A DNA stretch of 64,000 nt from contig CALNAK010000021.1 of the NCBI GenBank assembly GCA_937874185.1, positions 438,007 through 502,006 of the forward strand. Direction: 5' to 3'. A program made the position numbers and the translations under genes. Source of the stretch: an uncultured Lactobacillus sp. (GTDB lineage Bacteria > Bacillota > Bacilli > Lactobacillales > Lactobacillaceae). The notes beneath the pieces are model-generated. The model searched no databases, had not been told where the DNA came from, and saw only the letters and a program-made list of their open reading frames with translations. Below are positions 24,284 through 32,982 of this stretch, piece by piece; the stretch's first letter is position 1; each line of letters starts with the position of its first letter.

Positions 24284-26890
24284 TTATTTTTCGATTCCTT
24301 TTCCAACATAAACATTTTCAAGAATTTGTTTCAATTCTGAAATCAATGGTTCCTTAGGGTTTGTAAATGAGAATTGATCTCCAAAAGCAGCTTCTGATAA
24401 TTCTTCAAGTTTGCTATCAAAGTCTTTCTTATCTATGTAATTATCCTTTAGGCTTAACTTGATTCCAAGATTATGAGCAAGATCAACAATCTTCTTAACT
24501 AAAGCATCTTTCAAAGCTCTGTCATCTTTACCTGTCAAACCAACGTAACTTGCAATAGCAGCGTAATCTGAGTCAGCTCTGAAGCTTTCGTACTTAGGCC
24601 ACATAGTAATCTTTGTTGGTTGTTCAAAGTTATAGTTGATAACTTGTGGTAAAGCGATAATTGATGCCAAACCATGTCTGATTCCATAAGCATTTGTCAA
24701 AACATCGGTAATTGAGTGACCAACACCGGCGAAGGCATTTCCAAATGACATCCCTGCAAGTGTTGAGGCATTGTGCATCTCTTCTTGAGCATTCTTGTCA
24801 CCTTTAACAGCTTTTTCGATGTTATCAAAGACTAACTTAATAGCTTGGAGTGCGTATGGTCTTGTGTAATCTGATGCCATATTAGCAACGTATGATTCAA
24901 CGGCATTGTTCAAGACGTCCATACCTGATTCAGCCATGATACTTTCTGGCATTGTTTCAATGAATTGTGAATCAATGATAGCAACATCAGGTGTCAAAGC
25001 ATAATCGGCGATTGGATACTTTGTACCAGTCTTAGTATCAATAATTGAACTGAATGGTGTAACTTCAGCACCGGTACCAAATGTTGTAGGAATGGCAACG
25101 AATTGAGCTTTTTCAGGCTTAGGGAACTTGTAGGCACGTTTTCTGATATCAACGAAACCTTGTTTAGCTCCAAAGAGATCAACATCTGGATGCTCGTAGA
25201 ATAACCACATATCTTTAGCAGCGTCCATGGTTGTTCCACCACCTAATGCGATGATGGTATCAGGCTTGAACAAATTCATTTGCGTAACACCACGTTTTAC
25301 AACATCAGTTGTCACAATATTATCAACATCTGAGAACATTGTGTATTCAACATGAACCTTGCTACGTTTCAATTCATCAGTAATGGTATCGACATAACCA
25401 AGTTGAACCATGACAGGATCACACACGATAAGTGCTCTCTTCATGCCTTCAAGATCCTCTAAGTAACGAACTGAAGTTTTTTCATAGTAAACTCTTGGTT
25501 GTTTAATCCATTGCATATTATTTCTCCGTTTTGCGATTGTCTTAATATTAAGCAAATCAAATGACGATACGTTATGAGAAATAGAATTTTTACCCCATGA
25601 ACCAGTACCTAGAGTAAGTGATGGAATCATTTCGTTATAAAGATTACCGATACCACCGATAGCGGCAGGAGTATTAACTAGCACACGACTAGCTTTCATC
25701 TTAATACCAAATTCAGTAGCCAAATCTTCATCCATTGTGTGAATACCAACTGTGTGACCCAAACCACCAAAGTGTAAGAGCGCATCAGCTTTGGCAAAAC
25801 CTTCTTTGTGTCCAGCAACTTTATAAACTGATAGAACTGGTGAAAGTTTTTCAGCTGAAAGTGGTTCATCAGGACCAACTCCAGTAATCTCAACACCAAG
25901 TACCTTTGTATCGTCAGGAACCTTGATACCAGCAAGTTTAGCAATGTTGATGGCTGATTGTCCGGCAATAGGACCCTTAACTCCACCTTGTGGTCTAAAC
26001 ATGGCATCGGCTAACTTCTTGTGGTCAGCTTTCTTGATAAAGTAAACTTTGTTCTTTTCTAATAAGGCTTTAACATCGTCATAAATATCGGCATCAACAA
26101 TGGCACTATTTTCAGCGGCACAAATCATACCATTATCAAATGTTTTTGAAAGTACAATATCATTAACAGCACGTTTAATGTTAGCTGTTTTTTCAATATA
26201 GGCGGGACCATTACCAGGACCAACACCTAAAGCAGGCTTACCTGTTGAGTATGCGGCTTTGACCATTCCAGGACCACCAGTAGCAAGAACACTGGCAACT
26301 CCCTCGTTATTGATCAAGTAAGTTGTAGCTTCAATACTTGGCTTTTCGATCCATTGGATAACACCTTCAGGTGCACCTGCATCAACAGCAGCTTTTAGCA
26401 TAACCTTAGCAGCAGCGACTGAACATTGTTGAGCTTGGGGGTGGAAACCAAAGATGATTGGGTTACGTGTCTTCAAGGCAATCAATGACTTAAACATAGC
26501 TGTTGAAGTTGGGTTAGTAACTGGAGTAACACCAGCCAAAACACCAAGTGGTTCAGCAACTTTGATCAAACGGTGTTCCTTATCGTTTTCAATAATACCG
26601 ACAGTCTTATCACGTTTGATAGAGTGCCAAATCTCTTCTGTGGCGTACATATTTTTAATAACTTTATCTTCAACAAGTCCACGGCCTGTTTCTTTATATG
26701 CCAATTTTGCTAAATCAAAACTAGCATTCAAACCGGCAATAGCCATTTGGTGAACAATATGATCAACTTGTTCTTGAGTAAAACTGTCCATGATATCCAA
26801 AGCCTTGTGAGCTTTAGCGACCATTGCATCAATTCCTGGTTTTACGTCTTCTTTTTCTTCTACTTTTGTATCTTTGGAACCTTTCAACAT
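24284..26890 (-). CDS. adhE: Bifunctional acetaldehyde-CoA/alcohol dehydrogenase
   Basis: 868 residues, the usual AdhE length. It reduces acetyl-CoA to acetaldehyde and then ethanol, regenerating two NAD+. The N-terminal CoA-acylating aldehyde dehydrogenase (to about 430) has the active-site Cys in DNGMICAAENS; the C-terminal iron-dependent alcohol dehydrogenase (about 450 on) has ALGGGTTMDAAKDMW, ESGMDVLNNAVESYVAN and GVGHSITDVL with the iron-binding His residues, plus GIRHGLASI. GGAGGTAATCAG precedes the ATG. The upstream region holds a Rex operator and a cre-like site, which fits control by NADH/NAD+ ratio and carbon supply. Works with pta and ackA in the mixed-acid branch. Confidence 0.97.
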   Translation of the reverse strand: MLKGSKDTKVEEKEDVKPGIDAMVAKAHKALDIMDSFTQEQVDHIVHQMAIAGLNASFDLAKLAYKETGRGLVEDKVIKNMYATEEIWHSIKRDKTVGIIENDKEHRLIKVAEPLGVLAGVTPVTNPTSTAMFKSLIALKTRNPIIFGFHPQAQQCSVAAAKVMLKAAVDAGAPEGVIQWIEKPSIEATTYLINNEGVASVLATGGPGMVKAAYSTGKPALGVGPGNGPAYIEKTANIKRAVNDIVLSKTFDNGMICAAENSAIVDADIYDDVKALLEKNKVYFIKKADHKKLADAMFRPQGGVKGPIAGQSAINIAKLAGIKVPDDTKVLGVEITGVGPDEPLSAEKLSPVLSVYKVAGHKEGFAKADALLHFGGLGHTVGIHTMDEDLATEFGIKMKASRVLVNTPAAIGGIGNLYNEMIPSLTLGTGSWGKNSISHNVSSFDLLNIKTIAKRRNNMQWIKQPRVYYEKTSVRYLEDLEGMKRALIVCDPVMVQLGYVDTITDELKRSKVHVEYTMFSDVDNIVTTDVVKRGVTQMNLFKPDTIIALGGGTTMDAAKDMWLFYEHPDVDLFGAKQGFVDIRKRAYKFPKPEKAQFVAIPTTFGTGAEVTPFSSIIDTKTGTKYPIADYALTPDVAIIDSQFIETMPESIMAESGMDVLNNAVESYVANMASDYTRPYALQAIKLVFDNIEKAVKGDKNAQEEMHNASTLAGMSFGNAFAGVGHSITDVLTNAYGIRHGLASIIALPQVINYNFEQPTKITMWPKYESFRADSDYAAIASYVGLTGKDDRALKDALVKKIVDLAHNLGIKLSLKDNYIDKKDFDSKLEELSEAAFGDQFSFTNPKEPLISELKQILENVYVGKGIEK

Positions 26891-26990
26891 CTGATTACCT
26901 CCAAGATAAAAACTATTATTTGTTAACTAATTCACGTTCAATACTATCACTGTGAAAAATATCTTCAACGATTATCTTTCAAAAAATCAA

Positions 26991-27004
26991 TGTAAACGTA
27001 TCCA
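26991..27004. promoter_or_regulatory. cre-like site, TGTAAACGTATCCA
   Basis: 12 of 14 positions match the cre consensus; about 100 bases upstream of adhE. Confidence 0.5.
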
Positions 27005-27005
27005 C

Positions 27006-27019
27006 GTTGATATATCAAC
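27006..27019. promoter_or_regulatory. 14-bp palindrome GTTGATATATCAAC
   Basis: Perfect palindrome adjoining the cre-like site in the adhE upstream region. It does not match Rex or CcpA; binding factor unknown. Confidence 0.35.
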
Positions 27020-27069
27020 ACGTAACAGCTAAATCATACAAGGCGTATTTATTTCACATATTAAGTTAA

Positions 27070-27089
27070 TTGTGAATATTTATTCACAA
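27070..27089. promoter_or_regulatory. Rex operator, TTGTGAAT-N4-ATTCACAA
   Basis: Perfect match to the TTGTGA-N8-TCACAA Rex consensus with 8-bp arms, 180 bases upstream of adhE. Further TGTGAA/TTCACA half-sites at 26951 and 27055 suggest a second, weaker site. Confidence 0.85.
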
Positions 27090-27129
27090 AGTGCCTATTA
27101 TTAGACTATTTAAACCTCTTTTAGTTCAC

Positions 27130-27160
27130 AAAAAAGAGGCTGAATCGAAATTCAGTCTCT
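27130..27160 (-). terminator. Rho-independent terminator of the oleate hydratase gene
   Basis: AGAGACTGAAT-TTCG-ATTCAGCCTCT followed by six T on the minus strand. Confidence 0.9.
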
Positions 27161-27177
27161 ACTTTGTGAATTATTTT

Positions 27178-28854
27178 TTATCTAAACATGGTCTTAGTAG
27201 CACGAGCCATGACCTTAGGATCTTTTTCATAATGGTGCATTGGTGTCATTTCTGTCAAAGGAATATTCAATAATGTGTAAACGGCACGTTGTGCTGCACG
27301 GAATGAATATTGTTCTGTAAAGACCATATCGAATGGTTGTTCACAGAATTGACTGATGAAGGCTAAGTTCTTACTGTGCTTTGGAACTACATCAGGACGA
27401 TCTCCGACAGCTCTTTGGTTGAACATTGCACTAGCATATGGCAAGTGAACAGGAATTACATTGACGATGCTATCCATAATTTCTTGTGTGTGATTCTTGA
27501 TATTGTCTTTGCTAGGATCAGTAGCTGACAAGTGACCTAATAATTCTTCAAGCATTTCTTTACCAGTCATTTCCATGACAGGTTTTTGAACGTAGTCACC
27601 ATTTCTTCTTGGATACATGAAGTAACCCCAGAATGTGGCTTCGTTAGGCTTTTGTGCCTTGAAGTGTGGTTGGTGATGAACAACGATTGACAATAAGGGA
27701 GTACTCTCAATCCATGTGTTCAAAGCATTACCAGGTTCTTGTTGTGTGATACGAGCAATCTCATTGAGCAAGAAATGATTATTTGTTGTAACAGTGAAAC
27801 TTACCCATTCACTTTGTGTACGATCACCAAAGAATTTATCTGGATTACCTAGTGAGTAGAACTTCTCAGATGCTTTCTTCCAAAGTGCTGCACTAGGAGC
27901 GTAGTTCATATTTTCTTTGAATGGTGTATTAAAGTCACCAAGTGCTGAACTATCAGTGATTGAACCGTTAGTATCAAAGACTAAGTCGTTTTCAGCAATG
28001 TCGATGTGACCTTCTTTATTATCATTATCGACTTCTTCATACTTGAGTCCTGTAACGATAATATCATCTTGAAGTGGTGTATCTTTGAATTCCAAATCAG
28101 TAACTTTACGGTTATTGATAAATGTTACACCGCGGTCTTCCAAATACTTGCGCATTGGTAAAATGATACTTTCAAATTGATTATATGGACTTCTTGTAAC
28201 ACCAGCCAAAGTATTGATACGACTGAATTCAAGAATCATACGATTCATGTAACGACGTAATTCAACAACTGAACTTGCACGTTTGAATGCAAATGTTGTT
28301 TGCCACATGTACCAGAAATTAGTTGTGAAGAAGTGAGGAGTACTTGCAAACCATTCAGCAATACTGATGTTGTTGAGTTTCTCTTCATCTTTTTCAGGCA
28401 TCAACATCAATTTAGATAACAAGAAACGATCTTTATTATCAAATTGCATATGTCTGTAATTGTCTTTATTGTCCTTTACACGAGGACCATCACTATCAAT
28501 CAAACGACCGACATCATGTGTTGGATGTGCGTGATCAAAGTTCAAAATATCATCAGTAACAGTTTGTCCAGGATTATCCAATGATGGTACTGAACGTAAA
28601 ACATCCCAAAGATTTTCAAAGGTTTCTTCGTTAAGCATTCTTCCACCCTTAGCTAGAAATCCTTTGCTGTTTGACAAAGCTTCATTACCATATTCGTTCT
28701 CGTAATCTTTTACAGCAGCACCATCGTTTGCACCATGGTCCTCAAGACCCATCATAGTGATTTGCTCACCATTGAATCCACCATCACGAATTAAATAAAT
28801 ACCAGCAGCCAAATTACCAACACCGGTACCAATCATGTAGGCTTTTCTTGTCAT
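27178..28854 (-). CDS. ohyA: Oleate hydratase (MCRA family)
   Basis: 558 residues from the ATG at 28854, which follows GGAGG by 9 bases; a longer in-frame reading lacks a ribosome site. The FAD-dependent enzyme adds water to the cis-9 double bond of oleate or linoleate, giving 10-hydroxy fatty acids, a detoxification step common in lactobacilli. Seen here: the FAD loop AYMIGTGVGNLAAGIYLIRD at the N-terminus, the flexible loop GRMLNEETFENLWD with the catalytic Glu region, YMWQTTFAFKRASSVVELRRY, and the C-terminal FCEQPFDMVFTEQYSFR. Monocistronic with its own promoter and terminator. Confidence 0.96.
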   Translation of the reverse strand: MTRKAYMIGTGVGNLAAGIYLIRDGGFNGEQITMMGLEDHGANDGAAVKDYENEYGNEALSNSKGFLAKGGRMLNEETFENLWDVLRSVPSLDNPGQTVTDDILNFDHAHPTHDVGRLIDSDGPRVKDNKDNYRHMQFDNKDRFLLSKLMLMPEKDEEKLNNISIAEWFASTPHFFTTNFWYMWQTTFAFKRASSVVELRRYMNRMILEFSRINTLAGVTRSPYNQFESIILPMRKYLEDRGVTFINNRKVTDLEFKDTPLQDDIIVTGLKYEEVDNDNKEGHIDIAENDLVFDTNGSITDSSALGDFNTPFKENMNYAPSAALWKKASEKFYSLGNPDKFFGDRTQSEWVSFTVTTNNHFLLNEIARITQQEPGNALNTWIESTPLLSIVVHHQPHFKAQKPNEATFWGYFMYPRRNGDYVQKPVMEMTGKEMLEELLGHLSATDPSKDNIKNHTQEIMDSIVNVIPVHLPYASAMFNQRAVGDRPDVVPKHSKNLAFISQFCEQPFDMVFTEQYSFRAAQRAVYTLLNIPLTEMTPMHHYEKDPKVMARATKTMFR

Positions 28855-28901
28855 ATTAACTGACCTCCGTCCCAAAATTTGCTCTTAATCTCTACACCCT
28901 T

Positions 28902-28929
28902 AATATAGCAGTCTTCAAATAAAAGTAAA
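28902..28929 (-). promoter_or_regulatory. Promoter of the oleate hydratase gene
   Basis: On the minus strand TTTACT (28929-28924), 16 bases, TATATT (28907-28902), about 48 bases before the start codon. Confidence 0.55.
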
Positions 28930-28977
28930 GGCTTTCATTGCATTATTCTCAACATTTGTAATCTATTTTTTAGTAAT

Positions 28978-29019
28978 AAAAAAGGACTCAAAACAAATTA
29001 AATTTGTTTCAAATCCTTG
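28978..29019 (-). terminator. Rho-independent terminator of ackA
   Basis: AAGGATTTGAAACAAAT / ATTTGTTTTGAGTCCTT stem followed by T run on the minus strand. Confidence 0.85.
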
Positions 29020-29035
29020 ATAATTTCAAATTATT

Positions 29036-30235
29036 TTAATCACTAAGTTTAGTCAATCTAACAACGTCACGAACAATCATAAGTTCCTCATCAGTTGGTA
29101 CAACTAATACTGCAACACTTGAGTCGCTAGTACTAATTAAACGAGTTCCTTTACCATTTTCGTTAGCATCATTATCAATTTTTATACCCATGTAGTTGAA
29201 TCTATTGGCAATATCTGCACGAATTTCAGCATTACCTGCCCCAACACCAGCGGTAAAGATTAAGACATCTGTCCCACCGAGTAAAGCAATGTATGAACCA
29301 ATATATTTAACAATACGGTTAATAAATATCTTGATAGCCAAATCAGAACGGTGATTTTCTTTTCTTGTGGCAAGCAAATCGCGCATATCTGGAGAAACTC
29401 CGGATATACCTAATAATCCTGATTTAGTATTTAAAATTTTAACCATTTCTGCTGGATCACTGATCTTCATCTTCTGCATCAAATATGCGACAAGTGAAGG
29501 ATCAACATCCCCAGAACGAGTGCTCATTGTGATACCTGCAAGTGGTGTGAATCCCATTGAATTATCAACTGATTCACCATCTTCGATAGCATCGATTGAT
29601 GAACCACTACCAAGGTGAGCAGAAATAATTTTAAGGTCAGTTAATGGCTTGTGTAAAAAGTCAGCAGCTGCTTGTGAGACATAACGATGACTTGTACCAT
29701 GGGCCCCAAATTTACGAACACCATATTTCTCATAATATTCGTAAGGAATACTATATAAGTAATTGACTGGATCCATTGTTTGATGGAATGAAGTATCAAA
29801 AACAGCTACTTGTGGAATTTGAGGTAAAATCTTTTCAAATGCCTCAATCCCGGCAGCTTGGCCAGGGTTGTGCAATGGAGCAAATTCAGAAAGATTCTTA
29901 ATTTGTTGGATCACACGAGGAGTCACAATGGCAGAATCCTTGAAAATACTACCACCAGCAACAACACGATGTCCTACTCCTGCGATTTCATCATAGCTAT
30001 TAATAATTTTTAAATCAATCAACTTATCGAGCATTTTATTAACGGCAGTAACGTGATCAGGAATATCTCCCATTTCACTTATCTTTTTGCCGCCATCATA
30101 CTCAACTTCAAAAACAGAGTCTGATAGGCCTAAACGATCCACCATCCCTTTGGCAATAACTTTTTCATCAGGTACTGTATATAGTTTCCACTTCAGTGTA
30201 GAGCTACCAGAATTAACGGCCATGATCTTAGACAT
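29036..30235 (-). CDS. ackA: Acetate kinase
   Basis: 399 residues, the usual length. It makes acetate and ATP from acetyl phosphate (and the reverse), downstream of phosphotransacetylase, which is encoded at 53-54 kb. Signatures: MAVNSGSSTLKWKLY at the start, AVFDTSFHQTMDP, KFGAHGTSHRYVS, IISAHLGSGSSI and IFTAGVGAGNAEIR. It begins 10 bases after the ytxK stop, so it is likely transcribed with the comG-ytxK unit at least in part, an order widely conserved in lactobacilli and bacilli. Confidence 0.97.
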   Translation of the reverse strand: MSKIMAVNSGSSTLKWKLYTVPDEKVIAKGMVDRLGLSDSVFEVEYDGGKKISEMGDIPDHVTAVNKMLDKLIDLKIINSYDEIAGVGHRVVAGGSIFKDSAIVTPRVIQQIKNLSEFAPLHNPGQAAGIEAFEKILPQIPQVAVFDTSFHQTMDPVNYLYSIPYEYYEKYGVRKFGAHGTSHRYVSQAAADFLHKPLTDLKIISAHLGSGSSIDAIEDGESVDNSMGFTPLAGITMSTRSGDVDPSLVAYLMQKMKISDPAEMVKILNTKSGLLGISGVSPDMRDLLATRKENHRSDLAIKIFINRIVKYIGSYIALLGGTDVLIFTAGVGAGNAEIRADIANRFNYMGIKIDNDANENGKGTRLISTSDSSVAVLVVPTDEELMIVRDVVRLTKLSD

Positions 30236-30245
30236 TTAATCTCAC

Positions 30246-31259
30246 CTAACCTTTAAAATTTTTTGCCCAGTCTTGTAACTGGTCCTTAAAACCTTCAAAC
30301 AACTTAGGATTATTGGTATTTGGTATTGTGCCCATCAAAACATTTCCAATTTGCTCAGCTTTATCACCATGTTTTTGTAACACAACGATTGCCTTTTGTG
30401 CCTCTTTTGAAGCAAATAAGTTAGTTGGCAAATCTAGTACAGCTTGCAAGTAAACACTTGAAACCATCCATTCAGATAGCTTCTTAGCTTGGTCAGTTTG
30501 GAAAATTTGTGAAGGTACAATGAATATACCGATTCCACCGTCATTTAAATTATTCATAGTTTGTTCAATTAGCAAATGGTGAGCATAAGAATGTCCCTCA
30601 TCTGATTTAGTCTTGAACTTGTCAGCATTTTCATCAATTGGATAATAACCAACTGGTAAATCTGCCACTGCCATATCAATATCAGTAATATCCCATTCAG
30701 CAATGCTATCTTGGTGATAAGCATCAATGTTCAGGTTCATTACTTCGCTAAAGGATTTAGTTAACGAAACTAATGCGTCGTCATTATCCAATGCTGCAGC
30801 GTTGATCTTGAATTTGTCAGTCATATTCAATTGTTCAATAACTTCAATCAATAAGTTACCTGTTCCAACAGTTGGATCAACTATGTTCACTTCTTTTTTA
30901 TTTTGAACATTAAGTATTTCATAAGCAATCAGGCTAGAAATCAAACCAATCGCGTCTGGAGTCATTAATTTATTGACCTCAGCTTTATCGTCTTTTTGAG
31001 CCTTAATAACAGAAACAGTGATAGCTTGCTTTAGTTGTAAAGGAGTTAGATTCAAATCCTTTAACTCTTTATAAACAGCATCTAATTTTTCAACAGCATC
31101 TTTATTTGGAACATCGTTCTCCACATAAACTTTGCCGTCAGAAATATTAGTTAATGTTTCTGCAAGTGCCTCAATATTTCCTACCCTCAATGACTCTTTC
31201 AATAAAGAATTAGCTTGATTTAGCTTATCAAAATATGTTTGCATATCTTTTTCTGACAT
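30246..31259 (-). CDS. ytxK: YtxK-type class I methyltransferase-like protein
   Basis: 337 residues. The SAM-binding motif IVDPTVGTGNLLIEVIE and the motif-IV position ADLPVGYYPIDE are as in YtxK, an N6-adenine-methyltransferase-like protein found between comG and ackA; the NPPY catalytic motif is replaced by LPVGYYP, so DNA methylation is doubtful. The N-terminal 90 residues are helical. Its function is not established; synteny is the best evidence. It follows comGG by 51 bases. Confidence 0.85.
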   Translation of the reverse strand: MSEKDMQTYFDKLNQANSLLKESLRVGNIEALAETLTNISDGKVYVENDVPNKDAVEKLDAVYKELKDLNLTPLQLKQAITVSVIKAQKDDKAEVNKLMTPDAIGLISSLIAYEILNVQNKKEVNIVDPTVGTGNLLIEVIEQLNMTDKFKINAAALDNDDALVSLTKSFSEVMNLNIDAYHQDSIAEWDITDIDMAVADLPVGYYPIDENADKFKTKSDEGHSYAHHLLIEQTMNNLNDGGIGIFIVPSQIFQTDQAKKLSEWMVSSVYLQAVLDLPTNLFASKEAQKAIVVLQKHGDKAEQIGNVLMGTIPNTNNPKLFEGFKDQLQDWAKNFKG

Positions 31260-31310
31260 AGTTAACCTCTTTGCCTAATAATAAAATTTTAACGTTGGAA
31301 ACGATTTTAT

Positions 31311-31535
31311 TCAAGGATTCCTCAATTCACAATAGTCAATTTTATTACTTTTATTAAATTTTTTGTTAATTTCTTGCTTGTAAATGGTGTCTAATTGCCT
31401 ATAACCATTGATTTGCTCTCCAATATAGGAATTGCTATAGCCAATAATTAAAATTGCAACTATTAATATTAACATACTATTCAATAATACCGTGCCGCCA
31501 CGTTTTCGATTGTATTCTATAATCTTATGAACCAT
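31311..31535 (-). CDS. comGG: ComGG-like minor pseudopilin
   Basis: 74 residues with one hydrophobic helix (LLNSMLILIVAILIIGYS) after a short basic stretch KRGG. The Glu at position +5 that marks most pilins is missing, as is usual for ComGG. Assigned from position as last gene of the comG operon and size, not from strong sequence identity. It overlaps comGF by 11 bases. Confidence 0.6.
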   Translation of the reverse strand: MVHKIIEYNRKRGGTVLLNSMLILIVAILIIGYSNSYIGEQINGYRQLDTIYKQEINKKFNKSNKIDYCELRNP

Positions 31536-31977
31536 TTGTTAAATACATCTCCGACGTTTCATTGGCTTTATTCACTGTTGTAATAATAACTAAATTTTGA
31601 GATTTTTCAATATAAATTCGATTTAAATTGGTAATAATTGGTTCGTGGCCCCCCGACGTGGCAGTTCTCATCCTCAACATTGAATTGGCAGATGGTCCAT
31701 AAGATTCAATAACATTAATACCTTTATTTCCGGGCTTGTCATATATGATTTTATCGGTAGTTACTCGTCTCAAATGCGCATCCCCCAACGTTTCCTGTAA
31801 TTTTTCTTGAGTTATGTGCCAACGCAATTGATCTTTAAATGACGTATTCTGAATAGCCTTCATTATTTGCAGTGACTGTTGTAAAATCCCCAACGTCATA
31901 AGCGTCACCATCAGGGCAATTACAGATTCATATAGAATAAAACCCTCTTTTTTACGAAACTTCCGCTTGATAGACAT
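31525..31977 (-). CDS. comGF: ComGF-like minor pseudopilin
   Basis: 150 residues. KKEGFILYESVIALMVTLMTLG is a type IV pilin leader with cleavage after Gly and Glu at +5 (F-I-L-Y-E). The rest matches the ComGF layout (LQQSLQIMK, then a beta-rich C-terminal domain). Part of the transformation pseudopilus that brings DNA to ComEA. Overlaps both neighbours; ribosome site weak, so translation is coupled. Confidence 0.8.
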   Translation of the reverse strand: MSIKRKFRKKEGFILYESVIALMVTLMTLGILQQSLQIMKAIQNTSFKDQLRWHITQEKLQETLGDAHLRRVTTDKIIYDKPGNKGINVIESYGPSANSMLRMRTATSGGHEPIITNLNRIYIEKSQNLVIITTVNKANETSEMYLTNGS

Positions 31978-32236
31978 TCTTATTTACCGTGACCTGATAT
32001 TTATTTTCCTTTTGTTGAAAATAATATGTCTGATTCTTAATTATTATTTTATTGGGAATATCTTTTGAATTAAGATGCAACAAGATAATTTTGTGAGCAT
32101 TGACCCGTTGTTCCCAATGAGTTAGCACCTTAAACTGTTCATTTATACAAATAGTTAGGGTAAAGATTATCATAATTGAAATCGCCAAAGAGCTAATAGA
32201 TTCAATCAAAATAAAGCCGTCATGTCGACGTTTCAA
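31952..32236 (-). CDS. comGE: ComGE-like minor pseudopilin, TTG start
   Basis: 94 residues from the TTG at 32236, which follows GGGGTGA; the alternative ATG at 32272 lies deep in comGD with no ribosome site and would add a 12-residue extension before the leader. RRHDGFILIESISSLAISIMII is a prepilin leader with Glu at +5. The C-terminal part is short and beta-rich. Fifth gene of the comG operon. Confidence 0.75.
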   Translation of the reverse strand: MKRRHDGFILIESISSLAISIMIIFTLTICINEQFKVLTHWEQRVNAHKIILLHLNSKDIPNKIIIKNQTYYFQQKENKYQVTVNKNVYQAEVS

Positions 32237-32663
32237 TAATCTCACCCCATCCCATTTGAATTTTATAGGCATAAATTTTTTTGGTTAGTTTGGATTCAAA
32301 TTTAATTGTCAAAGGACTAATTTGCCCATTATTAGAAATATCAAAATCATTCTTTTTACTGATGATTTCTAAATTTTGGGGAAAAGTTTTTTTCAAGACT
32401 TTGTGTGTGCCATCAGGTCTAGGAACAGAAAACATCAATTGATTTTTATTCTTATCAATTTTCAGTCCGCCAACCTTTTTTGTTAAAAAGCAGCTATTCA
32501 TCGTATTCTTGAACGTATTTTTAAACCACTCAATTGATTGCTTTTCTTCAACCTGTGCTTGATATCCCTTTAAATTCCAACTGGAAATAGTTACCAACGA
32601 ACAGATTATAAATAATCCTATAACCGTTTCTAGTAAAGTGAATGCCGACCTACGAGTGTTCAT
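32220..32663 (-). CDS. comGD: ComGD pseudopilin
   Basis: 147 residues. The leader RRSAFTLLETVIGLFIICSL shows cleavage before F and Glu at +5. The body matches ComGD length. Overlaps comGC by 14 bases and comGE by 17. Component of the competence pseudopilus. Confidence 0.85.
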   Translation of the reverse strand: MNTRRSAFTLLETVIGLFIICSLVTISSWNLKGYQAQVEEKQSIEWFKNTFKNTMNSCFLTKKVGGLKIDKNKNQLMFSVPRPDGTHKVLKKTFPQNLEIISKKNDFDISNNGQISPLTIKFESKLTKKIYAYKIQMGWGEIIETST

Positions 32664-32982
32664 TTACCTTGCCTGGTTCATCTTTATCTTTGGCTAAATC
32701 AATTGTTTCAAGTTTCAAATCTTGTGCATGTTTAAATTGACCTTCTGAAATGTAGCCTTTCTCCTTTAATTCAGTTAAATTAATTTTTTCTGTGTTCCCA
32801 TTACTTTCTGAATACAACTCGGCTTGAGTCACAATTGTTGTTCTAAAAGCTTTATCTGACTCGTTTTGTGCATGAGTTTTCTGTGAAGCAAGATTAGGAA
32901 TCATAATCAACAGCAACAACGAGATAATAAATAAAACAATAACCATTTCAATTAATGTAAAACCTTTTCTAATTTTTTTCAT
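32650..32982 (-). CDS. comGC: ComGC major pseudopilin
   Basis: 110 residues, the most conserved pilin of the set: KKIRKGFTLIEMVIVLFIIS with cleavage between G and F and Glu at +5, then NLASQKTHAQNESD. It forms the shaft of the transformation pilus after processing by ComC, which is not encoded here. Its start overlaps the comGB stop by 4 bases (ATGA). Confidence 0.93.
   Translation of the reverse strand: MKKIRKGFTLIEMVIVLFIISLLLLIMIPNLASQKTHAQNESDKAFRTTIVTQAELYSESNGNTEKINLTELKEKGYISEGQFKHAQDLKLETIDLAKDKDEPGKVNEHS

Noticed and set aside
30246..31259. DNA adenine methyltransferase of a restriction system
   Set aside because: Position between comG and ackA and the LPVGYYP motif mark it as YtxK.
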